DNA of 64,000 nt from Lagopus muta (lineage: Eukaryota; Chordata; Aves; Galliformes; Phasianidae), in NCBI RefSeq assembly GCF_023343835.1, contig NC_064439.1:23376933-23440932 (forward strand), written 5' to 3'. A model generated the notes under the pieces. It was not told the origin of the DNA. It saw only the letters and a program-made list of their open reading frames with translations, and did not search any database. Shown in pieces: positions 12,742 through 25,642 of the stretch; positions within the stretch are counted from its first letter, which is position 1; each line of letters starts with the position of its first letter. Both the position numbers and the translations under genes were made by a program.

Positions 12742-14741
12742 GAACATATAAATACTACAAGCTGTCAAAATTGAATCTCACTGATTACTAAAAATATGAA
12801 AGAAAAAAAAAAAATCTTTTGTTGGACCAAAAGAACAAATGTGTAATTCGTAAGAACTTTACATGAGATTTTGTGTAAATTAATGAAATTGGATGAATTT
12901 TGTGGATCCAAGAAGATATTTAAACAGACACATGATGCAGAAGGTTGCATTCTAGTGTTCGTTAATTATGGCTTCATATGCTTGACATGTTTTGTAAAGA
13001 GAAGTGCACTAAGAGCATCCAAAGCTTGAAGTGATAATGCAACAGGGAGATGCATAAGAAAAATATAAGCCTTTTTCAGATATGTAGTATGCTTGTAATG
13101 GATACATTTCTTAATTATTTACAGTATTTTTCTCTTCATGTCAAATACCTGATTTTAGAAAAACCTAAGGTCTTGCAAATTCATCTGATAGAGTTTTGTA
13201 TTCTTATATTGCAGTGGAACAGCTGGCAACCACTTCTGGGGCAAATTTGTAGCATTTTCAGTAGCTTTGCAATCAGTCTTACATAGATCTTATGCCTGCT
13301 GGAAGATGTAGGTTTAGTTCATTTCGGTCTAGAATAAAGAAGCTGGGGAGAATAAACAGGGAAACAGGGCAGAGCTTTTACCTGTAGAAATAAAATGAGC
13401 AGAGTGACTCAAAATTTTGCATGGAATTAGCACTTCAGGTGAAAAGAGACCGAATAATGAGAAATAACCTTACATTTCTTAGGATTTACATCTCTTTTAA
13501 AGCTCAACAGTAGTTCAGTATTCACTTACTAATGGACAAGTTTGCTAAATCTCACACAGGTTGATACAATCTAGCCAAGAACTTGCTTCTCAGTGGGAGG
13601 CTCCCTGTTTTGCCTATCCTCATACAAAAGAGGGCAACCTCTACTTGCAACCTCATAGACTCTTGCAATTTATGATCACATATGATGAGGCTCTATTTTG
13701 TTTGTCCCTGTACTCATTTCCAAGACATCCCATCTTGAACCTGACCTTCCAATTGCTGCTGTGAAGTTTCCCAGCCATTGCTCTCACACTGCATTCCAAA
13801 AACATATTTCCCAATGATTTGTGTGTGCTTAGTGTTTTATCTACACTCCCTCGTTATGGGTTCTATTTATCCTCCACTCTATTTTCATGTCAGCATGAGA
13901 ACAGCCTTTGCTTTTATTCACCTTTTCCTATATTCCTGCATTTCTTTTTCCCCTTCCCACCAGCACTGCAGCCATTACAAATTTTTGAACTAGTTTTCAA
14001 ACCTGTATAGAAAAAGGAACTCTACTGCTACTCAGAAATTGACTTCTATTCCAGTGAACCTCTAGTGAAAAAAGTATTTTATACTTTCTCAAGTAGAAAC
14101 TGCAGTAACAATGAGCTCTTGAGTGAACTGATTTTTCCCCTAGGACATCATTTAAAATTTAGAGAGTTGATCTTGACAATTTATGTATTTTTACTTGTTT
14201 TACTTGCAGGCTGAGTGTAGGAAAGATCTACATGTAAGACACCTTCTTTATTTGAGTATCTTTTGATCTAAAGAGAGAAAATGGCTCATCAGCTATTTAA
14301 TATCAGTCATGAACAGCAGCTAACAAGATCTTATTAATATTACTGTTGTTAAGATAGGTTTGTCTTAACATGTGTTTCACCACAAAACAACTCTAGAGAA
14401 CAATGACAAACAAAATAGACTTCTACAAATGAGAGCAAGTGAAGTTCATCTCATATGAATTCCTTTCCTAACCCACTCAATAGCTACCACTTACACAGAT
14501 TGAGGCATGTACAAGAAAGATGCCATTACATCCTTGTCTACATCACTTCAGAACTTCCAAATTAGTCCATAAGAATGGAATGTTTTCACCATCATCTAGT
14601 AGGAAACGTGCCAAAATTTAAGGTCTGATTGATTATGGCTCTTTTCCTCTAAGCACATAAAACTGAAACAGTCTGACATGAAAACTCTAGTTTATTATTG
14701 AAGGCAGTGTCTTTCCTGTGGCATATTAGCAGTCACTTAAG

Positions 14742-14841
14742 TAAAAATTAAAAAAAAAAAAAATTAAAAACAAAGTAAAAACAAAGGTAGAAGTAAGAAT
14801 AAAAATAAATTAAGCAAACAAGCAGAAAGAAAGAAATGAAG
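14742..14841 (+). repeat. A-rich low-complexity tract
   Basis: About 100 bases are dominated by A with scattered T, C and G, including a 14-A run and repeated (AAAAC)/(AGAA)-like words. The minus-strand frame through it (14748-15032) starts with a run of Phe/Tyr caused by the composition, so it is not a gene. Confidence 0.85.
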
Positions 14842-15140
14842 ATAACAATTGCAAATTGGTAAATATAATTTTTTTCCCCAGTTAGCTTATTAACAGCAGT
14901 GTTTAAAGATGTGTTCCCAAGACTGAAAATGAAATGTTTTTCATGAAATTTTAGAGATATCTGATATCTGGATAGGAAGACTGAACTGTGGTTTGATCTT
15001 TCCTCCATCACATGATACGATGCGTATGCCATACCAGTGACAGACAGCAGCGGCCTTTTTTAGATATTACACATTACTTTCTCTGATATTTTCCCATAGA
15101 TATGTGGAATTTATTGAAGTTTTCCTCCCCAGAAGCTTAG

Positions 15141-15205
15141 AATCACAGAATCACCAAGGTTGGAAAAGACCTTTAAGATCATGTAGCCAGTTGTCCACAC
15201 CTTGA
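15141..15205 (-). mobile_element. CR1: Short CR1 3' tail
   Basis: AATCACAGAATCACCAAGGT followed by TGGAAAAGACCTTTAAGATC is the reverse complement of the CR1 3' terminus. Only about 65 bases are recognisable, so this is a severely 5'-truncated insertion or heavily decayed remnant. Confidence 0.8.
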
Positions 15206-15885
15206 ACCAGCCAAGACTTTTTGCTGGAGGAAATTTCCAGTTGCAGGTAGCAAAGAAGGAAAATATAATCGATCGTCCATTAGACAGGACTTCATCCTTT
15301 GTGCTTCTGGTTTGACACAAACTACACAACAGCATCCACTGGAAAACACCTACTAACAAGCAAATATCAACTGCTGAAAAAGTTTATTTGGAGTGTTTGG
15401 AAATTATTGTTCTATTATTCTCTGTTGTGAGATACAATTTAAAAAAAATATATAATCATGAGAATAATTAGGGATAGGAAGAGAATGGCCAGAGAAAAAT
15501 TGAAATCTCCCTCACAGGAAATACAAAATACTTGGGTTAAGGGGACACCAGATAAACTAACCTAAGGGCAACAGCTGTACCTAAGAGGAGCTAATGGAGC
15601 AGAGGGCAGAACACCTAGGTGGATGTCTCAGCTGAGGTTGATCAAGTCTCAGGGTCTTCACAGGTTGTGTGATTCCGCAGCATATGACATTCTTAATAAG
15701 AACCCATACTTTCAATTCCACATAATACATCATTAAAAAATGCTATTTTTAAAAAGGGTTGCTGCATTTTTCTTTAACCTTGAAAAATAGAAAAAAATCA
15801 TATAGAAATGCGTGCAATTAATAAGCATACAGAGGTTAGGCTTAGTAAGATAGTCATGATGGAAAGATAATCAGAACAAATGGAA
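15206..15885. other. Unique non-coding DNA
   Basis: No gene or known repeat is recognised between the CR1 tail and the LTR-like segment. An 82-codon minus frame (15111-15359) overlaps the CR1 tail and is taken as chance. Confidence 0.5.
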
Positions 15886-16360
15886 ACGCTCACCAGTGTT
15901 GTAGGCTAGCAGTAAGCTCCACAAGGAGTAATCTCCAGAGAGAGAGCCCTTAAATGGGGTCTAGGAGAGGTGGAGCCAGGCTGAATTGCCTTCACCTTTT
16001 CTCCCATGACTGACTCGGTGGGTGGTCAATCAGAGGTTCAAGCCATGATCCAACAGTTCCCCTACAAAATGCATGAATGATACTCCTCATTTTGGTGGTG
16101 TTTGACTCCCTCAGTTTGGTAGATTCCCTCAGTTGAATTTTGATTATATCCCTCTAGTTAAGCCCTGTGCAGCAAGTTCTAGTGTTTCTTTTGGAGGAAG
16201 GGAAAGGACATCTGCAGTCTGTCTTGATGCATCCCTCCCAGCTTTATGTATCTAGGCAGGATACAAAAGTTGTAAATCTAACAACCTCCATAGTTCACAG
16301 AAAGGGAAATGCATGTCTAAAGGGTGTTTCAGCCAACCTTAAATCTGGATGACCCAACAG
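15886..16360 (+). mobile_element. LTR-like dispersed repeat, copy A
   Basis: The segment contains CACAAGGAGTAATCTCC (15920-15936), a CCCTTAAATGG stretch, GGTGGAGCCAGG (15969-15980), GGTCAATCAG and TTCCCCTACAAAA, and ends with GATGACCCAACAG. The first element recurs at 16774 and the GGTGGAGCCAGG...CAATCA part recurs at 21214, so the family is repeated within this window. The order, with a CTACAAAA box about 180 bases in, resembles bird ERV LTRs I recall, in the + orientation. Family and exact ends are uncertain. A 61-codon frame inside is not considered a gene. Confidence 0.45.
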
Positions 16361-16714
16361 AAACTTGACACACAGATACATGAGATCTAAGATATATGTT
16401 CCATGTGGATTTCTATATTTTTGTTTATGATACTAATTCTTAACATTTAAACAGAGAAAAACAGGTGGTTAGCAAAATTGTTAGTGCGTTATACAATGCA
16501 CCTGATAAATAAATAGAGAAGGATACCAGCTGTCTTAATTATATCCTTAGCTGCAGCTAAGGAATTCTAACTTGTAAACAATCCCTTCTTGGTATTCCTT
16601 AGTATATTCCGCTCTGAATAGCCATAAGGAAACATCTGGCTGCTAAATTATTTGTACCTGTTTCTGCAGTCGTTTAACTTCTAAAGTACACCGGTGCTTC
16701 AGTAGACTAAGGAC
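16361..16714. other. Unique non-coding DNA
   Basis: A short AT-rich spacer between two LTR-like pieces. Nothing further is recognised. Confidence 0.5.
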
Positions 16715-16850
16715 TGGGTGTTGCCAATAGCAAAACTACTTAGCAGAGAATTCAGGAAAGCCGCCAAAAAATGCACAAGGAGCAATCTCCAAACAGAACA
16801 CGGGTAACCAACTCTTAAATGCAGTCCAATTTATATGAAGTAGCTAAGCA
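16715..16850 (+). mobile_element. LTR-like dispersed repeat, copy B (partial)
   Basis: CACAAGGAGCAATCTCC at 16774-16790 matches copy A's CACAAGGAGTAATCTCC with one difference. It is followed by a similar CTCTTAAATG stretch at a slightly larger spacing. Outside this core the match to copy A fades, so this is a decayed or partial copy, or an unrelated sequence sharing a 17-base word. Confidence 0.28.
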
Positions 16851-18248
16851 CAAGTTGTGTTGAATCTATCCTAAAGTCAATCTGTGGGCAAGAAAGGGCC
16901 TCAGATTTAAGGTCTGTCAAGTTAAGTGCAAACTGCTTTAGAAGTTAAGAACCAGCTTGTTTCCTCTACGCAGCATACCTTACTAACATGACATTCCTAA
17001 TGGCAAAAAAAAAAAAAAAAAAAGCAGGGTGCTGCTCTTCCTCATTTAAATGGAATAAGTCTGGTCACCCTAAACAATGTCTAGGGCTGATATCTAGGGT
17101 TGTTTTTCCAATGACAGTCTGGAGCCTAAAGAACATACATACTGTGGAAAGCATTTTTGATACCTCAAAAGTATCTTCGTGTATCTAAAAGTATTGGTCT
17201 TAGTATTGGTATTATAAAATTTATTATTGCCAGTAAGTTTTAAGATATTTAGGAAAAGTCAGTCAAGAAGCTCAGATAATATGCAATTCAAATTATTTCT
17301 CAAGTTTCTTAGCTTTCTCTTGCATGTTTTGAAAGCCCTCAAGCAAGTTTCTCATATACAGTGAGTGGGTGAGTGCATTGTGTGGGCTGTCACTGTGCTG
17401 ATTTTTCTTCAGGCAGATGTTGCCTAGAAGCAGTAGACAAGAAAGCATTGGTGGATAACATTGAAGCTACTTAGCTGGAGAAGACAGCCCACACATTTTA
17501 ACTTCAGACCAAGAAGATTCCAATACCCAGGCAGATAAAAACAAAGCTGAGAAAAAACAGCTTAATGGACAACAGGTGTTTTTCTCATTTATTGATGATA
17601 AAATAACATGAAGTTTCCATGTATGAGTTTAGAAAGCCCAGAACTTAGGAAACCATTGCAAATATTTGAGTGGTGCTACAGAAACCACAATAAAGCAGAA
17701 AAAATACTTAGCATTCAGTGCAAGGCAGTTCCTATTTCCACCCAGATGCTGTTACACTCTGCATTGAGTTCTGCACTGGCTAAAAATCGTGGAACATATT
17801 CTAACTCCAGCTTTGTCACTGAAGTGGCAATGGCTCTCTAAACTACACACTACACGTGTAACAGCCTCACACACATGTAGCAAGGCTTGCTGCTCTATGC
17901 AGAGGGCTGCCCTGCTTCAAATAGTCCTGAGGCTGCCACACATGTCTACAGGGATGTTTAGTCACTTTTTTCTCAGCTTTTCTTAGTAAGGCAAATTGTT
18001 CTCAGGGTACCTAGCCCCCTGAACTGGAAAAGTGTAACAGGGAGTAGATGAAGTCCCTATAATATAATGGAAAACTGTCAGCAACATCCTGCACATTTTG
18101 GACATTCAAAGTCTATGGAATCAGACAGGTTTCCTCAAAGGATACTGAAGTAGCTGGTGAGAGTGATCACTGAGCCACTTTCAATAATTCACCAGCAGTC
18201 CCGGCTAACTGGGGAAGTCACAATATACTGGAGATTTGCGAGTGTGAC
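16851..18248. other. Unique non-coding DNA
   Basis: No gene is recognised. It contains a 19-A run (17005-17023). Frames of 60-77 codons have no recognisable content. Confidence 0.5.
17005..17023 (+). repeat. Poly(A) homopolymer
   Basis: This is an uninterrupted A run of 19. It gives a Lys run in a short overlapping frame, which is therefore composition, not coding. Confidence 0.88.
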
Positions 18249-18392
18249 TAATAAGGCTGCCTAGGTTGAGTCTCTGTCCCTAGAGGTATTTAAGGAATGT
18301 GTGGAGGTGGTACTAATGGGACTTGGTGGGTCAGGTTAAGGGTTGCACTTGGAGATCTTGAAGATCTTTTCCAGTCTAGGTGATTCTATGAC
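18249..18392 (+). mobile_element. CR1: CR1 LINE 3' end, decayed
   Basis: This is a forward CR1 fragment. GGCTGCCTAGGTTGAGTCTC and CCTAGAGGTATTTAAGGAAT correspond to the ORF2 C-terminus (the family usually reads as RLP..VVESPSLEVFK-like). The 3' UTR (ACTTGGTGGGTCAGG) follows, then the terminal GATCTTTTCCAG...GATTCTATGA. Multiple small deletions point to an old insertion. About 145 bp remain. Confidence 0.82.
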
Positions 18393-21120
18393 AAATCTTA
18401 GCATCATCCTTTGTGTGACTTATAAAAATACAACTTCTCCTTCTCATTTCTGATCTGAAAATTTTGCTGTCCTAAAAACAGGATTTTCTCATTTTTCATA
18501 CCCTAATATTTTCATTTGTTTGAAATCTCCTTTCAGCCCTATCTTTATCTGAAAATCATTGTGCTTGTGAGCCAGCACACCCTGCTGGTAGACCTAGAGA
18601 ACATGACCGTTATAGCAAAAATAAGTAAATAAACAATTCAAAAATAAATCATGACACGCAATTAAAAAACAATCAGTTGTATCTCATGAGAAAAGGAAAC
18701 AAACCCCAGTCTTCTTGCATAGTGGAATTTGTTAATAGTTTTATTCATCTAACTATATTCAGATGGATTTTATTCATTGTATCAAAACTTATGTTTTTCC
18801 ATTTGTCTCAGAAGAAACACATTAGACATGAGGTAATTAGACCACAGTGTGCAAAGCTCCAATACATCCAGATTCACCTACCATCTTTTTAAGCTTGAAA
18901 AATGAGGAAAGAGCTTGACGTAGAACTTCAACCCCACTCCCTGAATGTACGAAACTGTAAGCAGAGAGAAACCCCTTGAATCCAAGGCTGACTCTGGGGC
19001 TCTAGTTCTGATCTCTAAAAAGAAGTTTCGAAAGCTGATTACCACCTTTGTTTCTTATGTTCTTTGTTTAATTGCTGAGGAAAACAGCTCTACAGGTTTT
19101 AGCACCAGCTGTTGCCCAGCTTCATAAGGAAGAGCTAAGCACCCTCAATTTACCATATAGACAGTTGCTACCTAATGCATTCTCTCTGATATTGCACAAT
19201 TCTGAATTGCTCTTAAGAGTTTATAACTAGCTTTGCTGTGTCACGAAAAAGCCCCTAAATCCAATATATTTTGGTCTTTTTTTTTTTTTTTTCCCTGCTT
19301 TTATGTTCATATCAGAGATCACACTTATTTTAGATAACCTCAGTGACATTAATCTATGTAGAAAAGGGCTTTGGAAGAAACAATAATAGAAAACAAGAGC
19401 AATAACTGGGAGAACAAGTTACGTATTTGTTGCAGATATTCATAAATACTTCTTATATATGCTGTTTTATATTTTGAAACCTCTTTGCAATGTTATGTAT
19501 AGGGCAAAGCAAGTTGTCCCATATACACCATGGATCCAACAGAACAAAGTCATTTCTGTATGTGTCTCACATCTCTGCAAAAACCCTTACCACTACAGCA
19601 TCTTTCCTCCCTACCCACTTTCTCTATGCCCAACACAGCAAGTCATATTTCTCATATTGCTTCACAATTGAACTGATCAAGTGGTGGTTTCTACGGTTGC
19701 TGATCCCAAAAGATGCATTGCTGCTTGATTAGGCAGTGACTGGCATGGTGACAGGCCAGCCCTAGGCTAAATGCAGCAAATCTGGTAAGTTTACGGGGTT
19801 ACTACAGCGTAACAAGAAACATTAATATTCACAAAACCTTTAGAAACATGATTATCTTTCATCCTGCTCTCACAGTTAGATGAAATTTACCATCAGGCTC
19901 AAAAGGTTTTTTTTAAAAAAAAAAAATTGCAGGGACTCCTGAACACACAAATTAAGGAACACTCAGATCAATTAAGTTAGTAGAAAAGGAATGTTTCGTT
20001 TCTTTTCTATAATTGATGTAATCCAATAGACATTGCTTTTCCAATTATTCAGTTATCATATAAGCTAACTTGTAACTATCAGAAGAAATTGTTGTACCTG
20101 TTTAGAGAAAGTTACATCTGTATCCTTGATTTTATGTGCAACAACCAGTTCCCTATATAGCAATAATTTTCAATTACATTTGGTGTAAAGTCGGTCATTT
20201 TGCCATTAGTGAGGTAGATCTGCCTTGGTTTAGTTTCAATGAACCTGCAGAAGTTCTGCCTCTTGGGAAGATCTCATTTATTCATCACCTGTATCCTAAA
20301 TTTATTACCCTAGTTTTGGAAGATCCAGCAAATCTGCCAGCCTCTTTGCCCTCTTGCTGCTGTTTCTCATATTAAACTTTGCATTCCTCAAGGGCTTCCC
20401 TATTAAAAACTGCTGCATGCAGCATATCTGAAAGTAAACCCAGTCTTCTAAATCCTTCAGACTCTTGAGGTCACATATGCTCTATGCATCCTCTAGAACA
20501 AGGAATCTTCTGTATCTAATGAATTTTGCCAAATGGTTTCAACAGCCTTCAGCAGCTGGTCCACATAGTCTGTGTGGTGACAGCAAAGATACATTGAAGC
20601 TTAATCACTCCTGCTAGGAGCAGCTTGTTTTTGAAAGTTACAGCCTCCTGCCTCTTCAACACAAAGGAGTACATGGCATTAAAGCTCAAGAAAAGTGCAG
20701 GAAAGAGGTTTTATCTCCACCCCCCTTATGTACATGAAAGATCCTGTAGTGCTAATTGTATTTACATACACCTCAGATACAGCTGTATTCCATGAACCAG
20801 AAAACAGATGGTCAAGGAGGTAATTATTGAGAACATACTCCACTTTAAATACACCACTTACAATATCAACTACGATATCTTGGATTAGAAAAATGATTGA
20901 ATGTGAGAGTTTATGAAGGCAGAAAAACAAAAACAGACTTTTACACTTCAACTAATAAAAGCAGGAAGACATTTTCCCAGAACCCTTGCACAGAAGCTTA
21001 ATTTGGATCTGTAACTTGTTGGAAAGCACAGGAGAACAGCAAGGTTCCAAGCTACAGCAAGGAAAGGTTTACTCAAACGTGACAGCCACACGTACAGAAG
21101 AAGAAAAAACAAACACACAG
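18393..21120. other. Unique AT-rich non-coding DNA
   Basis: No gene or dispersed repeat is recognised. It contains a T run (19277-19292) and a T8-A12 junction (19907-19926). Frames up to 90 codons lack recognisable features. Confidence 0.5.
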
Positions 21121-21335
21121 AAGCTGCTTACCTTCAGAAGACCTTCAATATGCAGGAATCTCTAGCAAAATATCCTTGCCTCCACTGCCAACCCTTACAT
21201 GAGTTGAGTGATGGGTGGAGCCAGGATTCATTACTTGCACCTGAGCTCCTCTAGGTTGGCCCTGCCTTTCCACCAGGTGCTCAATCACTGCTTCAAGCTC
21301 TGACTTAGCATTTCTGCTACAGAGTCCAATCTGTT
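21121..21335 (+). mobile_element. LTR-like dispersed repeat, copy C (partial)
   Basis: GGTGGAGCCAGG at 21214-21225 is followed by ATTCATTACTTGCACCTGAG, then GGTGCTCAATCACTGCTTCA. The same order appears in copy A (GGTGGAGCCAGG, TTCACCT, GGTCAATCAGAGGTTCAAG). Upstream AGGAATCTCTAGCAAA may correspond to copy A's AGGAGTAATCTCCAGAG. The copy is diverged and its ends are approximate. It is classed as probable LTR from shared order rather than from a terminal TG...CA pair. Confidence 0.38.
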
Positions 21336-24300
21336 TAGTAGCAAGACAAAAACAAACAAAAACAACAAAAACTAATAGAAAAGACTAAGTCAGACATAAA
21401 ATTCTCTGAAAATGTAAGAGAAAAGATCTACTTTTATACTTCTACTTCACTTTCTTTTTCAGTAAGGAGTGGGAAGATAAGGATACAACAGAAAGAGAAA
21501 CAAGGGGGAATAGTCTCCTGCTACTTGAACCATGCTGCACTGCACACAAAGAAACAAAAAGTTGTATATCAAACACTGATTTTCAAGATAACTTTGCACC
21601 AACTATGTCCCAATAAATGGGATCTTTCTTCTCAGTTTTATCGGAGATGACGGGTACTGAAATCCACAGCAAGTGAATTAAATTGACAGAGTATGTGAAT
21701 TATATTGCAGATTTGGTTCTTCCAGAATAAAGTAAAGGCAATTGACAGAGGAGAAAGAAGCCTGAGTTAATATAATTCATTTTATTTTATATGTGAAGGC
21801 CTTCTCTTTCCAATACTCTAAATTCTAATCCTTTCATTTCAGTGATATGTTTATTTAGAAATCATTTAAGTTTTATTGCAAACGCTTACTTCTTTGAAGT
21901 CAGTACTCACTTCATTTATGTAGATTCCAGTACAGTAAATTATGGCATGTACACAGCAAAGTGAACTCACATAGCATTTAACCAAATGGAAGTGACTCTT
22001 CCTGAGTAGTACCTGTGAAAATGACATCACTGTAGATTATGCAATAGTCAGATGATCATTTTATTGACAGCTTTGCATCCTCACTGTCAGTTCTTGAAAT
22101 CTCAAACCTGATTCTGTCAGACTCCAGATTGGTACAAAGATTTGACATTTACATTCATTACCTTCTCTTCTTCCAGTTCACCAGTTCTCTTCACCTGCTA
22201 ACCCTCTGCACTGCAGCTTAAATTTAATTAGCCATGAAATCTTTTCTAAGATAATGGTAAGTCTTGAATCTGACACGTTGTATAGTCTTGAACAGAAGTC
22301 CCTGCTCCCACTCTAATCTAATGTGCAATTAGCATATGCTGCTCTTCATCAACATGCTGGAAAGTGTCCCAGCCTGCATCCTAGTACTAATATTCCTACA
22401 TTATAATCTGGTACAGTCTATTTGCCTCTGTCTTTTAATTTATTTCATAAAATGATAATGGGTCATATTTTAATATGGTGGTTATGTAATTGTCTCTGGA
22501 TGTGACTAGCAATTTTTCAACTATGATTTCTTTTCCTAAGAAAATGTACTTTTTCTGGAATCTAAACCATTCATGAGAATCCTGCAACCTAGAAAAGTGG
22601 GGGAAACGTCAGAATACAATGTACTGACCCTCTTTAAAAGGAAAATGTTCATTTTCCAACTCAGAATGATCTATTTATGCAGCAGAACAGAATTATAGTA
22701 AAAAGTTACAATTTAAAATCCATTGCAATTAAAACAAGATGCTTTGATGTGCTTAAATTAATCATTTTACTTGTATCCTTTTTTTGTTCAACAGTTTTTG
22801 TTTTTTTTTTTATGACTGAACAATATTCATCTTCAGAATATTCTCTTTGAGAAATGTCTTAGAGATTTTCACTTCTTTATGTCAGCTGAGGATGGATGAT
22901 ACATTGGAAATGTTGATGAATGGGGAACTTTTTCTTTCCAGACACTGTATTTCAAGATTTATATTGCAAGTCTTCTTTGGTGTGTTTAACGTCACCCTTT
23001 AAGAAAATCTCATTATTTTGCTTTCCACTGTCTGACTGTCTCCTGGTAGCCCACCCCTCACTGTGACTGTCCTTGCTGAACGTGTAGGTTTAACTCTTGG
23101 AAACACTGAAGTGGGCATTTGGTTGACATTCTGTTAATGTTTCAGGGTGAGTTGATTAAAAAAAAAACCCTAATTTCCCAGAGAATCAGAGCCATTCACA
23201 AGATCTACGTTCCCTAATGCAATAGCTAATCCTTCCTAAAGCTAATAACTGTACTATTAGCTGCTGCATGTATTTAATTTAAAATTTCCATTAAGAACTG
23301 CCTACAGCATGACCCCTATGTCCCTGCAATAAAAGCTGTAGGCACAATTTGCAGAAACTTCCAAGTCTGAAATTGCTTGCTGTCTCCTGAGGACACATGT
23401 GAATGCTAGTTGATCTGAAGAATAAAGGACAAAATGCCATTAGTAGACAGATGACTCCCATTTCATAGTCAAAATCCATTGTTTTACAATGTGCTTATAT
23501 TTCTAGATAGGTGATTTACTTCAGTAAGGAACTGCTGTTTCAGCAGTTAGGAGAATTTAAAGCTGCTAAATGACCTGCTGCTTTTAATTTCACCATTTGA
23601 AATTGCTGCTTACGGAAAGTATTTTTCTATTTGTAAACTCACTGCAAACCTCTCACTACAATGTCAGTGTGACAGGAGTCTGTCTGATCACATGAGGGGA
23701 AAAGTATGCAGGACTGGGCTGCAGATGGAATCCCTTTCAATGAGGGAGTCTCACTGGTAGACAAGTCACCTTTGAACATGTGGTGCTGTAGGTTGTTTTC
23801 TTCCCAAGCATGAGATGCTATGAGTCTGTAGCTGCAGGGACAGCAGCTCCATCACAATACCAGTGTAATAACAAACATGAGCCTGCACAAAACGTATTTG
23901 ATCTGAGTCACTTGTACAGTGTCAGTGCTCTGCAGTCATCAGAGCAGCTGAGAGACATCCATGCGTCCAGCTAAGTGACCCAAGACAATGGAAGAGCTTT
24001 CTGAAACAGCAGCTGGAGGCCAGAGTACCCTAGTGCATTGTAAATGGTACTAGAAATACTTTTTCAAAGTATTGAGCTTCCTATCTCCTACGGATTGACC
24101 TTCCTCCTTAGCATACCAAACATGGAAAGTCTGCTGTATTTGATTATTTGCTCATGTACACAGATTCCAAAAACAGATATTGGCAACCCCAGCGAATCCA
24201 TGTGGTTAGGGTTCTCATAGGGTGCAATTTCCATCTGTCAGAATAAAAACAGTGTGTGGTGTTAATTATTTGTGTGCAATTAAGGATCATCACCACTCTG

Positions 24301-25642
24301 CTTATCAAGGTAGTGCCTTCAGCTGCAAGGAGAGAGGTACTCAGTCAGGTGATTTCCACAGTATCCATGTCCTCCCCATGCCGTCAGCAGCCAGAAACTC
24401 CCTCAACTCCCACTGGCAATGTCACCTGTTCTAAACTCGTGAGCAGGTCCAACACCTGTGCAAGATCCCAGAACATCAGCCCCTGCAGACAGGACAGCAA
24501 GGCCTGGGCTTCACCAGCTCCCTGTAGGGCTGTTTATATGCAGAAGTCAGCGGCAAGAGGCAAAGCTCCAAAACCCCCTCCTGTTTTACAGCATCTCTCT
24601 GACTTTACAAATAAAGTCCCACCACTGCTCACAGAGGCTTTTCTGGTTCTCTGAAACTCCTATTTATTGATCCTTGAAGCTAAAATACGCTGCAAGGTTG
24701 TCTCCCCCTTCAGCTATTTAAAACATATCCTAACAACTTCAGGGAGGAGAGCTAAAAGCAAAAAGCCTCAAGAAACATGGGTCTCTGAAGAAGTTCAGCT
24801 ATATCATCTAACTACTGCAAATTGTGACAGGAACAATATGTGCAAGTGAAAGGAACAGGGATTTTATAGTAGAAACATTATGTAGGCAAGGATGCCAGGC
24901 ATGAGGATGGTCAAGTTGGATGGAGATTAATAAAATGAAACATGATTGTTCTGAGGCGTACAGTCAGAAAAATCCATCAGGAAATTCAATACAAAATTAA
25001 CCTCACAAGTGAAATAAGGAAAAGCAAGAACCACTGTTTAATATTGAAAGTCAATCAAAAAGATCTTCTGAAGTCCTCAGAAAAGGTGATAAATAGTCAT
25101 GGGAACTCCTTTCCTGCTTCACAGCAAAGGTATCCTGATTTTTCTACAGCACTGTTCGTCAACCATGATGTGAACAACAAGCCAGACAGGCTGAATGTGC
25201 AGCAAGCTGCATGGGACAGCAGCCAGCCCTCAACTGTGGAGGAGCTATGGAGCATGGCCTAGTAGACATGGGCACTGGTCCCACAAAGAAGAGCCAGGAT
25301 GGACAGAACAGTCAGGCAGGTGTGCTAGCACATAGCTACACACAGCAGAGCAGAGGGCAATCTATAGCAGGGGAAAAACACCTGAAAGTCTAAGCACTAG
25401 CAAGATGCCAAGGCTGAGTAAATTGGATGACTGTCACGCAAGCTCAGCCTAGCCTACAGAGCTCCTGCTGTGTTCATGTTAGAGAAACAAAAACCAACAG
25501 AGAGTGCTGCTCCCAAAGTACCTTAAATTAAAAAAAATTCCCCACAGATGCAAAGCACGGATGCGATTTTCGACATTTGAGTCAGAACAACACAGCATAA
25601 CAGCTGTCATGATGGGAATTTTTTTGGCATGACATTTATTTG
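21336..25642. other. Unique non-coding DNA
   Basis: About 4.3 kb with no recognised gene. 22797-22812 is T-rich. The stretch 24200-24700 is somewhat richer in GC and carries overlapping + frames of 132 and 70 codons with no domain I can identify. A 106-codon frame at 24942-25262 is also unrecognised. Lengths are within chance expectation. Confidence 0.45.

Larger units (their letters stand above)
9673..15140. other. Unique AT-rich non-coding DNA
   Basis: About 5.5 kb without a recognised gene or dispersed repeat. Notable small items are an octamer ATGCAAAT at 10112-10119 in an AT-rich stretch, a 24-A run at 12718-12741, and an A-rich tract at 14742-14841. Open frames are under 95 codons and unrecognised. 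Confidence 0.5.

Noticed and set aside
14748..15032. Minus-strand hydrophobic frame resembling a membrane protein
   Set aside because: The hydrophobic Phe/Tyr/Ile run is produced by the A-rich tract read in reverse.
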